Assembly: GCA_023412275.1 (NCBI GenBank)
Contig: JAEYNY010000088.1
Coordinates: 1-64,000, forward strand
Reading direction: 5' to 3'
DNA: 64,000 bases
DNA from: Bacillota bacterium
Lineage (GTDB): Bacteria; Bacillota; Clostridia; Acetivibrionales; DSM-1351
Position 1 is the stretch's first letter, and each line of letters starts with the position of its first letter. Both the position numbers and the translations under genes were made by a program. This document shows positions 1 to 8,044 of the stretch, piece by piece. Below the pieces are notes generated by a model. That model was not told where the DNA came from, did not search any database, and saw nothing but the letters and a program-made list of their open reading frames with translations.

Positions 1-2184
1 GTCATACTCACATTGGCGGAATGGAACTGTCATGATGTATCCCAGTATGTTTCTAATGGATATCTAGAATTTAATGTAAAAGGTAAAAAAGGAGGGGAGC
101 AGTTTGTAATCGGTGCAGTTGACCATGTAAGTGAGCGTGCATCGGGTGTTGAGCAGAAAATAACAAAGCCGATAACTGATTACTGTACGGTTACAACTGA
201 TTGGCAGCATGTGAAAATACCCTTAAAAGATATTTTAGACCCATCACTGGGTATGGACCCATACAATGCAAAGGCTATTGTACTGGATAAAGTAACTCTT
301 GATCCATTCTGCGTTTGGATTAATCAACTGAAGCTGACTTCTCCAGATAAAGAAAAAGCGTATCCTGCAATAAAACTAAATCAGGTAGGATTCCGTGAAA
401 CTGCCGAGAAATATGCCTACGTTTCAGGGTTTGAGGATGAGCTTACTGCCACTACTGGTACGCAATTCCAGGTGAAAAGAGTTTCTGACGATGCAGTTGT
501 ATATAATGGTCAACTGGTTCTTTTGAAGGATTATGATCAGGATTCCGGTGAAAGGGTGTTTAAAGCTGTGTTTACCGACCTTAAACAACCGGGCGAATAT
601 TATATTACAGTTAATTCATCAGGTATAGAAAAATCACTTAAGTTTAAGATTGGAAATGATGTTTACAAATCGCTGTTGACGGATGTAGCAAGATATTTTT
701 ATTATCAGCGTTCAGGAATAGACCTTACGTCTACATACTGTCCCGATTATCCAAGGAAAGACAGAACACCACAGGATACGACTGCTGTCTTTGACTCCGA
801 CTACGGAAAGACAAGGGATGTATCTAAAGGATGGTTTGATGCTGGTGATCTTGGAAAGTATGTAAGTACGGGAGCTGGGACTTTAATAAATCTTTTTTGG
901 GCTTATGACATGTTCCCAGAGCTATACCAGGATAATCAGTTCAATATTCCTGAAAGCGGAAATGGTGTACCGGATATACTCGACGAGTCAAGATGGGAGT
1001 TGGAATGGATTCTAAAAATGCAAGATACTTCAAGTGGAGGTTTTTATGCAAGAGTCCAGTCCGACGATGATGGCAATATAACAAAAAGGATTATAAAGGA
1101 TAAAGAGGGTGACACCACAAATATAAGACCTACAGAAGATACTGCATGTGCAGCTGCTGCCTTAGCTCACGCTTCCATTGTATATACAAAATATGATCCG
1201 GCTTTTGCCCTTACCTGTCTGAATGCAGCAAAGAGTGCGTGGACATATCTTGAAGAGAATCCCAATAATATTAAATCTCCAAGCGGACCTTATAATTCTG
1301 ACAACGATATAAGCAGCAGACTCTTAGCAGCAGCATCCTTGTATCGGGCTACAGGTGAAGCAAAATATGATAATTACTTTGTAGCAAACTATTCAAAAGG
1401 TAAAGATACTTATGAGAATGCATCGGGAGATTGGGTAGGCAACTGGAATTTCGCATTTTTCTCTTATATGAAAGCAGCAAACCGAAACATTGATGCTGAA
1501 AAGTGGTTCAATACCGAGTTTGGAATTTGGGTGAACAACAAAATTGAACGTTACAAAAACAGTGCATGGGGCAACGCAATTACAAACGCAAACTATTACT
1601 GGGGAAGTAACAACCAAATAATGGGTATGTGTATGGAAGCACTGATTGGTTCCAAACTTCTGGGAACAAATACCGATACCATTAATAATATGGCACTTTC
1701 TTCATTTAACTGGATTCTTGGTGCAAATCCTATGAGAAAGAGCTTCGTGTCAGGTTATGGTGACGATTGTATTAAAACCATATTCTCTACTTTTAATAGT
1801 GATGGAAGACCTGGGATAGCCAAAGGCTTTATGCCGCTAGGACCTAACAGGTATCAAGGGGTGGGGCTTTCAAACTTCCCTGCAAAATGCTATTTGGACA
1901 GTGCTGATGAATGGACCACAAATGAGCACGCTATTGGTTCCACTTCTACACTAGAGTTTATCACTGCATTTGCCAACAGTAACTTTCAAAGTGAGAATCC
2001 AATAAAAATTGGTGATGTAAATGGTGACGGCGATATAAATGCCATCGATCTGGCTTTGCTGAAAAAAAGTATACTTAACGGGGATGTTCTTACGGGCAAT
2101 GCTTTGAAAGCGGCTGACATGAACGGAGATAACGAGGTCAATGCCATAGACTTTGCCCAACTGAAGATGTTGTTACTAAAATAA
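1..2184 (+). CDS. Cellulosomal GH9 endoglucanase/cellobiohydrolase with dockerin, 5'-truncated
   Basis: Secreted cellulase for plant cell-wall breakdown, docked to a scaffoldin. The frame is open to the left edge (codons from base 1 are coding), so the signal peptide and N-terminus lie outside the window; the TTG at 13 is not the real start. Visible order: roughly 115 residues resembling a CBM30/CBM11-like carbohydrate-binding module, a CelD-type Ig-like domain beginning at AIKLNQVGF (about residue 122), and a GH9 catalytic domain with the DAGD motif (GWFDAGDLGKY, about residue 273) and the C-terminal NEHAI segment carrying the likely acid/base Glu. A type I dockerin closes the protein (about residues 664-720) with two calcium-binding repeats, GDVNGDGDINAIDLALLKK and DMNGDNEVNAIDFAQLK. 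The next gene also encodes a dockerin enzyme. GH9 and dockerin calls are firm; the CBM family is less certain. Confidence 0.93.
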   Translation, partial: VILTLAEWNCHDVSQYVSNGYLEFNVKGKKGGEQFVIGAVDHVSERASGVEQKITKPITDYCTVTTDWQHVKIPLKDILDPSLGMDPYNAKAIVLDKVTLDPFCVWINQLKLTSPDKEKAYPAIKLNQVGFRETAEKYAYVSGFEDELTATTGTQFQVKRVSDDAVVYNGQLVLLKDYDQDSGERVFKAVFTDLKQPGEYYITVNSSGIEKSLKFKIGNDVYKSLLTDVARYFYYQRSGIDLTSTYCPDYPRKDRTPQDTTAVFDSDYGKTRDVSKGWFDAGDLGKYVSTGAGTLINLFWAYDMFPELYQDNQFNIPESGNGVPDILDESRWELEWILKMQDTSSGGFYARVQSDDDGNITKRIIKDKEGDTTNIRPTEDTACAAAALAHASIVYTKYDPAFALTCLNAAKSAWTYLEENPNNIKSPSGPYNSDNDISSRLLAAASLYRATGEAKYDNYFVANYSKGKDTYENASGDWVGNWNFAFFSYMKAANRNIDAEKWFNTEFGIWVNNKIERYKNSAWGNAITNANYYWGSNNQIMGMCMEALIGSKLLGTNTDTINNMALSSFNWILGANPMRKSFVSGYGDDCIKTIFSTFNSDGRPGIAKGFMPLGPNRYQGVGLSNFPAKCYLDSADEWTTNEHAIGSTSTLEFITAFANSNFQSENPIKIGDVNGDGDINAIDLALLKKSILNGDVLTGNALKAADMNGDNEVNAIDFAQLKMLLLK

Positions 2185-2240
2185 AAATATAAGAAGATAT
2201 CAATAAAATACAATTCTCGTTATCGGAAAATTCTGAATAA

Positions 2241-2264
2241 CAAGGCTTTAAGCCCTTGGTTTTT
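2241..2264 (+). terminator. Probable rho-independent terminator after the GH9 gene
   Basis: CAAGGCTT and AAGCCCTTG pair with one bulged C and are followed by GTTTTT. It lies 57 bp after the GH9 stop. The stem is modest, so read-through into the GH5 gene is possible. The rest of the 242-bp gap shows no other gene. Confidence 0.5.
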
Positions 2265-2426
2265 GAAGCTGATTGCGTGGATTGTATTTTATTGTTTTTA
2301 AAATCACAGAAACCTTACTGCCAATACAAGTAGAAACAATAACTATAACCGAAAAGTTTGCAAATCGCTTAATCAGATTTTATTAATATATTCTGCCTCA
2401 AACAGCAGGCAAAATGGAGGATTAGC

Positions 2427-3758
2427 ATGAAAAAACGGAATATTAGGAAAACCGTGTCTTTACTACTGATTTTATCGCTTTTAGCTACTTTACTATTTAC
2501 ACCCAATATATTTGCAGCATCTTCAATAACAGATTATAAAACAGCTACTGAAACAGTTAAGAATATGGGTATTGGGTGGAATTTAGGAAATACTCTTGAA
2601 GCTTGTGGCGATTGGATAAATGGAAGCTCGGTAAAAGACTACGAAACTGCATGGGGCAATCCGGTTACAACTAAGGAGATGATTGACGGGATTCGTGCAG
2701 CAGGCTTTAAAACTGTTCGTATCCCGGTAGCTTGGTCAAATCTTATGTCAGCTGACTATACCATCAATAGTGAGCTTTTGAAGCGTGTTAAAGAAGTAGC
2801 AGATTATTGTTCAGCCAACGATCTTTATGCTATTGTAAATATCCATTGGGATGGCGGTTGGTTTGAAAAATTTGCAACCGATTATGATGAATGTATGAAG
2901 AAATACACTTCAATCTGGACTCAAATAAGCAACTATTTCAAGGATTATCCTAAAAACCTTATATTTGAATCCCTTAATGAGGAGGGTTGTTGGAATAGTA
3001 TTTGGAACAGATACGGTGGCTCATCCGGGGAAGATAAAACAAGAGCATATAATATACTTAATAATATAAATCAGAAATTTGTGAATATTGTAAGGGCATC
3101 AGGAGGAAACAATGCATCTCGTTGTCTTCTGATTGCAGGATATGCAACGGATATTGACCTAACATGTGATGCTTGTTTTAAAATGCCTACTGATACAATA
3201 AGTAATAAACTGATTATTTCGGTACATTATTATACTCCGTCTACTTTTACAATTCTTGAACAGGACGCTGACTGGGGCAAATGTGCTACTACATGGGGAA
3301 CAGATGCAGAAATTAATCAGGTCAGAACCGATTTTACTAAGATGAAAAATAAGTTTGCAAATAACGGAGTTCCTGTGATTATAGGTGAATATGGTACTAC
3401 CACAGTAAATAAGGATCCTGCAAGTGTACGTCTTTATATTACAACGGTTTGTAAAACTGCCTGTGAAATGGGATTTTGTCCTCTTCTTTGGGATAGCAGC
3501 ACTCATTATTCAAGAACAGAAGGAAAAATCAAGGACCCTCAGCTTGCAGCAATGTTTTTACAATACAAAGAAGCTACCACAATAGTGCTTGGAGATGTAA
3601 ATACAGATAATACAGTTGATGCACTCGATTATGCGCAGCTGAAAAAGTATCTGTTGGGCGCTGATAACAATATAAATGTAAAGAATGCTGACATAAATGG
3701 AGATGGAGTAATTGATGCACTGGATTTTGCAAAGTTAAAGATATTATTACTAAAATAA
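2427..3758 (+). CDS. Cellulosomal GH5 endoglucanase with dockerin
   Basis: Secreted beta-1,4-glucanase of the cellulosome, 443 aa. The signal peptide covers about residues 1-31 (basic MKKRNIRK, hydrophobic core, FAASS cleavage region). The GH5 (subfamily 4-like) catalytic domain covers about residues 40-375: GIGWNLGNTLEA near its start, ESLNEEG with the acid/base Glu at residue 185, and IIGEYG with the nucleophile Glu at residue 321. The C-terminal dockerin (about residues 391-443) has two repeats, DVNTDNTVDALDYAQLKK and DINGDGVIDALDFAKLK. Both carry the Ala-Leu pair at the cohesin-recognition positions, whereas the GH9 neighbour has Ala-Ile. The start ATG is preceded by GGAGG (AATGGAGGATTAGC). 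The gene is complete and probably transcribed alone or with the GH9 gene. Confidence 0.95.
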   Translation: MKKRNIRKTVSLLLILSLLATLLFTPNIFAASSITDYKTATETVKNMGIGWNLGNTLEACGDWINGSSVKDYETAWGNPVTTKEMIDGIRAAGFKTVRIPVAWSNLMSADYTINSELLKRVKEVADYCSANDLYAIVNIHWDGGWFEKFATDYDECMKKYTSIWTQISNYFKDYPKNLIFESLNEEGCWNSIWNRYGGSSGEDKTRAYNILNNINQKFVNIVRASGGNNASRCLLIAGYATDIDLTCDACFKMPTDTISNKLIISVHYYTPSTFTILEQDADWGKCATTWGTDAEINQVRTDFTKMKNKFANNGVPVIIGEYGTTTVNKDPASVRLYITTVCKTACEMGFCPLLWDSSTHYSRTEGKIKDPQLAAMFLQYKEATTIVLGDVNTDNTVDALDYAQLKKYLLGADNNINVKNADINGDGVIDALDFAKLKILLLK

Positions 3759-3788
3759 TGTTAATGAAATTTTAATATTTAGGATTTT

Positions 3789-3823
3789 AAGAGCAAAGAG
3801 AATTTGGAGCTTTGCTCTTTTTT
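3789..3823 (+). terminator. Rho-independent terminator after the GH5 gene
   Basis: AAGAGCAAAG pairs with CTTTGCTCTT across an 11-nt loop and runs into a T tract. It closes the cellulase segment. Confidence 0.85.
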
Positions 3824-3892
3824 AATGCGGTCACTGTCTTTCTCTCCACCCTAATTATAACACATAAAAAAAATAAAATGCAGACTGTTTGT

Positions 3893-3914
3893 TCCAAATT
3901 TGGAGTGCTATAAT
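3893..3914 (+). promoter_or_regulatory. Putative promoter with palindromic operator upstream of rph
   Basis: TCCAAATTTGGA (3893-3904) is a perfect 12-bp palindrome lying immediately upstream of TATAAT at 3909-3914. It would occupy the spacer between a weak -35 (around 3885-3891) and the -10 box, a position where a bound repressor or MerR-like protein could control initiation. It is the only promoter-like sequence seen in the 253-bp gap before rph. The palindrome and -10 are visible; the regulatory role is inferred. Confidence 0.45.
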
Positions 3915-4011
3915 GCTATAACACGCTAAAACAACCTGTTGAAGGGTATATTGAATATTCTAAAAGGTAAAAAATATAAATATTGCGGAATAACAAGAGG
4001 AGGTAAAGCGT

Positions 4012-6627
4012 ATGAGTTCATATGTAATTGATTTTAAGGAAATTGATAAAACAAAACTCATGGTTGCAGGGGGGAAGGGTACCAATCTGGGAGAGCTTAC
4101 AAAGATTGAAGGAATACAGGTTCCGGAAGGATTTTGTATTTCTACTGATGCTTTTAAAAGAGTTATTCGGGGAATCCCTGAGATTAAGAAATTACTCGAT
4201 GAGTTATCTTTTCTTAATACAGAAGACCGTGATAAAATAGGTAAACTCAGCAGTGAAATTCGCAGAGTGATCGAAGAGACAGCAATTCCTGGCGAAATTA
4301 TTGAAGATATTACTCAGTTCCTCTCCCGATATGGTGAAAAAAACCCATATGCCGTACGATCCAGTGCAACTTCAGAGGATTTACCCAATGCCTCCTTTGC
4401 GGGTCAGCAGGATACTTATTTGAATATTATCGGAATAAAGTCAATCTTAAACCATGTAAGCAAATGCTGGGCCTCGCTTTTTACTGAGAGAGCAGTAATT
4501 TACCGTATTCAAAACGGCTTCGACCATCATAAAGTATGTCTTGCTGTTGTTATTCAGAAGATGGTATTCCCACAGGTGGCGGGAATTTTGTTTACTGCCG
4601 ATCCTGTAAGTTCAAACAGAAAAATATTATCAATAGATGCAAGTTTTGGGCTTGGAGAAGCCCTAGTTTTGGGGCTGGTAAATGCTGACAACTACAAAAT
4701 AAGTAATGGAAAGATCATTGGCAAGAAGATTTCCACAAAGAATTTGGCTATATTTGCCCTAAAAGAGGGTGGTACCAAAAAGCAGGAAATTGAGCCTGAC
4801 ATGCAGAACAGGCAAGTGCTGACGGATGAGCAGATTTTGCAGCTTGAGTCCATAGGACGAACTATTGAAGAACATTTCGGCTGCCCTCAGGATATTGAAT
4901 GGTGTCTGGCTGATGAATTGTTTTATATTGTCCAGAGTCGTCCAATAACTACACTATTTCCCATCCCAAAAGCCAAAGATAAGGGATACCACGTATATAT
5001 TTCAGTGGGTCATCAACAAATGATGACCGATGCCATGAAACCATTAGGATTGTCCTTTTGGAAGTTAACAGCTGCAGGAAATATGTATACAGCCGGTGGA
5101 AGGGCCTTTGTTGAGGTTGCGCAAATGCTGGCTTCACCTGACATGAGGGGAATTTTATTAAACAACATGGGTCAACACGATCCTCTTATAAAAGATGCAT
5201 TGATGACCATTATAGAACGGGGGGATTTTGGCAAACCGTCACCGGACAATGAGAAAGAACAAGGTTCAGGTAAAGGTAATAAAGCCATGTCCTCTGCAGA
5301 TATTCAGGCTCAGGCAGGGGATGATCCTTCAATAGTTTCCGGCTTAATTGAGAGAAGTCAGACATCTATCGAAACTTTAAAACAAAACATCCAAACAAAA
5401 TCAGGAGCAGATTTATTTGATTTTATTAATGAAGATACCCTACAATTTAAGATGAGCCTATTTAATCCTCAGAGCATGGGTGTAATCATGGCGGTTGCAG
5501 CGGCTACTACATGGCTCAATGAAAATGTGAGAGAGTGGCTGGACGAAAAGAATATAGCAGATACCCTATCTCAATCAGTACCCAATAATATTACTTCTGA
5601 AATGGGTCTTGCTTTATTGGATGTGGCAGACGTTATTCGTCCTTATACGGAAGTAATTGAATATTTAAAAACTACACAGGATGATAGCTTTTTGGATGAA
5701 CTGGTTAAGTTTAAGGGTGGCAGGGAGACTAAAGATGCAATTTTGTCTTATCTAAATAAATACGGAATGAGATGTAGTGGAGAAATTGATATTACAAAAC
5801 CTCGTTGGAGCGAAAACCCAAATACACTTGTTCCAATGATTCTAAGTAATATCAAAAACTTTGAATCTAATGCAGCAAGTAAAAAATTTGAGCAAGGAAG
5901 ACAGGAAGCTTTACAAAAAGAGCAAGAGCTATTGGAACGGTTACAGCTTTTGCCGGACGGTAAGCAAAAAGCCCAAGAGACAAAGAGAATGATTGACCTA
6001 CTCCGAAATTCAGCCGGATATAGGGAATACCCAAAATACAGCATTGTCAGTCGTTACTTTATATATAAGCAGGCAATACTGAAAGAAACTGAAAAACTGG
6101 TTCAAGCCAATATTATTAATGAAAAAGAAGATATATACTATCTGACTTTTGAAGAACTTCATGAAGCCGTACGCTCCGACAAAGTGGATTATCAGCTTAT
6201 CAATAAACGTAAGGAAGAGTATAAATTATTTGAAAAATTAACACCTCCTCGTGTTATTACATCTGATGGAGAAATCGTTGTCGGTAAGTATAAACGCGAA
6301 AATCTACCAACTGGTGCTATAGTAGGGTTGCCTGTTTCTTCAGGAGTAATAGAAGGACGTGCACGTGTTATATTAGATATGAAAAATGCTGATTTAGAAG
6401 AAGGAGATATATTAGTTACAGCCTTTACTGACCCAAGCTGGACACCTCTGTTTGTATCCATAAAAGGTCTGGTAACCGAAGTTGGCGGAATGATGACTCA
6501 TGGAGCAGTTATAGCACGTGAATATGGTTTACCGGCAGTTATCGGGGTAGAAAATGCTACCAGATTGATAAAAGATGGAGAAAGAATACGAGTGAACGGA
6601 TTAGAAGGGTATGTAGAAATCCTTTAA
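4012..6627 (+). CDS. rph: Rifampin phosphotransferase
   Basis: Inactivates rifamycins by phosphorylating them with the beta-phosphate of ATP through a phospho-His intermediate. The protein has 871 aa, close to the 867 aa I recall for Listeria Rph. Order: ATP-grasp domain (about residues 1-315, with GGKGTNLGEL, AVRSSATSEDLP and ASFAGQQDTYL), central rifampin-binding domain starting at the Rph-typical VYISVGHQQMMTD stretch (about residue 326) with DPLIKDALMTIIERGDF, and C-terminal swivelling His domain with GGMMTHGAVIARE, catalytic His830. The start is supported by AGGAGG ahead of the ATG. PEP synthase shares the fold, but the VGHQQMMTD region and length favour Rph. It opens a segment of resistance-type genes that precedes the NRPS cluster. 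Confidence 0.93.
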   Translation: MSSYVIDFKEIDKTKLMVAGGKGTNLGELTKIEGIQVPEGFCISTDAFKRVIRGIPEIKKLLDELSFLNTEDRDKIGKLSSEIRRVIEETAIPGEIIEDITQFLSRYGEKNPYAVRSSATSEDLPNASFAGQQDTYLNIIGIKSILNHVSKCWASLFTERAVIYRIQNGFDHHKVCLAVVIQKMVFPQVAGILFTADPVSSNRKILSIDASFGLGEALVLGLVNADNYKISNGKIIGKKISTKNLAIFALKEGGTKKQEIEPDMQNRQVLTDEQILQLESIGRTIEEHFGCPQDIEWCLADELFYIVQSRPITTLFPIPKAKDKGYHVYISVGHQQMMTDAMKPLGLSFWKLTAAGNMYTAGGRAFVEVAQMLASPDMRGILLNNMGQHDPLIKDALMTIIERGDFGKPSPDNEKEQGSGKGNKAMSSADIQAQAGDDPSIVSGLIERSQTSIETLKQNIQTKSGADLFDFINEDTLQFKMSLFNPQSMGVIMAVAAATTWLNENVREWLDEKNIADTLSQSVPNNITSEMGLALLDVADVIRPYTEVIEYLKTTQDDSFLDELVKFKGGRETKDAILSYLNKYGMRCSGEIDITKPRWSENPNTLVPMILSNIKNFESNAASKKFEQGRQEALQKEQELLERLQLLPDGKQKAQETKRMIDLLRNSAGYREYPKYSIVSRYFIYKQAILKETEKLVQANIINEKEDIYYLTFEELHEAVRSDKVDYQLINKRKEEYKLFEKLTPPRVITSDGEIVVGKYKRENLPTGAIVGLPVSSGVIEGRARVILDMKNADLEEGDILVTAFTDPSWTPLFVSIKGLVTEVGGMMTHGAVIAREYGLPAVIGVENATRLIKDGERIRVNGLEGYVEIL

Positions 6628-6652
6628 AATTTATCAATGGAGGTACTTTACT

Positions 6653-6890
6653 TTGGAAAGAGCAATATATTTAATCACATTATCCTGTTCAAATAATAGT
6701 TCTTTGTCCAAATGTGAAAACTGTAGAAAAACGTGAAAAGTTACGGGGAAAGGTTGGGTATACCGGCTTTACGGTAGAAGCTTTGTATGAGGATTTCATG
6801 AGGGATACTTCTAGAAAGGGATTTTGGCTAGATACCTCGGAACAGTCTCCAGAACAATCGGTTTCGGACATTATATTACATTTTGCGTAA
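6653..6890 (+). pseudogene. Decayed P-loop kinase (chloramphenicol-phosphotransferase-like) remnant
   Basis: A ribosome site (GGAGG, 6639-6643) precedes a TTG at 6653 that begins MERAIYLITLS, like a P-loop kinase N-terminus. That frame runs into a stop after about 28 codons. A second frame, ending with TAA at 6888-6890, encodes VEKREKLRGKVGYTGF, then ALYEDFMRDT, GFWLDTSEQSPEQSV and ILHFA. This resembles the C-terminal end of AAA/CPT-like small-molecule kinases. The two pieces are in different frames and the nucleotide-binding and central parts are missing, so I read it as an internally deleted, frameshifted gene once placed directly after rph. Family assignment is from memory of the C-terminal pattern and is tentative. 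Confidence 0.55.
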
Positions 6891-6986
6891 ACAGTTGTCT
6901 GTTGCTTACTGTCATAATGAATAGTCTACGGAACGTGGATTGTCTATCCGGGACAATTGGACTATGATGATTGAGAGGTGGCAAAA

Positions 6987-7328
6987 ATGGATCGAAGAAA
7001 ACAGCTTTTATTGGAATATAAACATAGGAAAACCGAAATGGGGATTGTCTCATTTCAATGTGTCCCTGTAAAGGAAAGCTTTATAGGACATTCTCAGGAT
7101 ACAAAAGCATATATCAATAGTAATCGTTTTAAGCTTGATTCAAATATGCATCGCAACTCAGAATTGCAAAAGTTATGGAATCTACATGGAAATTCTGCAT
7201 TTAAAATTGGAGTGTTGGAAGTTTTATCTTATGATGAAAAGGATAATGAAAAAGAAGATTATACCAATGAGTTGGAAGAAATGTGTAATAGCTATATTAG
7301 TAAGATTGAAGGGGCAAAGAGGCTTTAA
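6987..7328 (+). CDS. GIY-YIG nuclease-like small protein
   Basis: 113 aa, beginning MDRRKQLLLEYKHRKTEMG. The layout resembles a clostridial family annotated as GIY-YIG nuclease: a short basic helix, a beta strand where GVYQI would be (here GIVSFQCVPV), a segment SNRFKLDSNMHRNSELQKLW and then FKIGVLEVL. The canonical GIY and YIG tripeptides are not visible (GIV and no YIG), so nuclease activity is doubtful. The ATG at 6987 is preferred over an in-frame GTG at 6978 because GAGGTGG (6974-6980) is correctly spaced for it. The next gene starts 39 bp downstream and may be co-transcribed. Confidence 0.6.
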   Translation: MDRRKQLLLEYKHRKTEMGIVSFQCVPVKESFIGHSQDTKAYINSNRFKLDSNMHRNSELQKLWNLHGNSAFKIGVLEVLSYDEKDNEKEDYTNELEEMCNSYISKIEGAKRL

Positions 7329-7367
7329 TAATGTAGTTGATGTTCAGTTGAGGGGAGGGAGTGAAGG

Positions 7368-7955
7368 ATGGACTCTTCAAAAATAGGAAAGTTGATATTA
7401 AACTTGAGAAAAGAGCAAGGACTGACACAAAAAAATGTTGTCGATGCGTTAAACATAACCAATAAAACTGTTTCAAAATGGGAACGTGGCTTTGGATGTC
7501 CGGATGTTTCACTTTTGGCAGATTTGTCAGGAATTTTAGGGGCGGATATTCAAAAGATGTTGGAGGGTGAACTTGACCCCAACAGACCTGATAGTGGAAA
7601 TATCAAAAAGATACGTTTCTATGTTTGTCCTACTTGCGGTAATGTTCTCACCAGTTCAAGTAAAGCCTCGATTTCCTGCTGCGGTAGGAAACTGGTACCG
7701 CTAGAGCCAATGGAACATTTGGAGCATCATCGGATGACCATTGAGGAAATAGATATTTACAATTATATATCTATAGAACATGAAATGAACAAATCACATT
7801 TTATCAGATTTATTGCTTATGTGGGAACAGATATTGTTTTATTAAAGCGACTTTATCCGGAGCAAAGTGCTGATATCAATATTCTTGCAGGGCAGCGAAA
7901 CGGAAAAATTTATGGCTATTGTAGTCAGCATGGACTCTGGGTACAATCTATATAA
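7368..7955 (+). CDS. XRE-family regulator fused to a desulfoferrodoxin-like domain
   Basis: 195 aa. Residues 5-62 form an XRE helix-turn-helix (LRKEQGLTQKNVVDALNITN, KTVSKWERG). After a linker, residues 84-195 match desulfoferrodoxin/superoxide reductase. A desulforedoxin-like Cys4 centre is formed by Cys87, Cys90, Cys104 and Cys105 (YVCPTCGN, SCCGRKL). A likely catalytic-type iron site is formed by His121, His138, His144, Cys185 and His188 (HEMNKSHF, YCSQHGLW), the same order as the His4Cys site of superoxide reductase. The fusion suggests a DNA-binding sensor of superoxide, oxygen or iron. The start ATG follows GGGAGGGAGTGAAGG. Its neighbours are a GIY-YIG-like gene upstream and a convergent efflux gene; the regulated genes are not known. 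Confidence 0.8.
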   Translation: MDSSKIGKLILNLRKEQGLTQKNVVDALNITNKTVSKWERGFGCPDVSLLADLSGILGADIQKMLEGELDPNRPDSGNIKKIRFYVCPTCGNVLTSSSKASISCCGRKLVPLEPMEHLEHHRMTIEEIDIYNYISIEHEMNKSHFIRFIAYVGTDIVLLKRLYPEQSADINILAGQRNGKIYGYCSQHGLWVQSI

Positions 7956-7977
7956 TTGACCGGGGTCAAATATAGGG

Positions 7978-8022
7978 AAGGAGTATCACTAGCTACTTTT
8001 TAAGTAGTTTTGTGACACTCCT
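7978..8022. terminator. Bidirectional terminator between convergent genes
   Basis: AAGGAGTATCAC (7978-7989) pairs with GTGACACTCCTT (8011-8022) with one mismatch. A nested CTACTT/AAGTAG stem lies inside and T-rich sequence follows on the + strand. It separates the HTH gene from the leftward MFS gene. Confidence 0.8.
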
Positions 8023-8044
8023 TTATTTTTTGTTTCTAGCTCCA

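Noticed and set aside
13..2184. TTG at base 13 as the start of the GH9 gene
   Set aside because: The reading frame is open to base 1 and the protein lacks a signal peptide and the beginning of its CBM, so the gene is cut by the window edge.
4012..6627. Phosphoenolpyruvate synthase or pyruvate phosphate dikinase
   Set aside because: ATP-grasp and His domains are shared, but the central region matches rifampin phosphotransferase and the His domain is C-terminal, with no PEP-binding TIM barrel.
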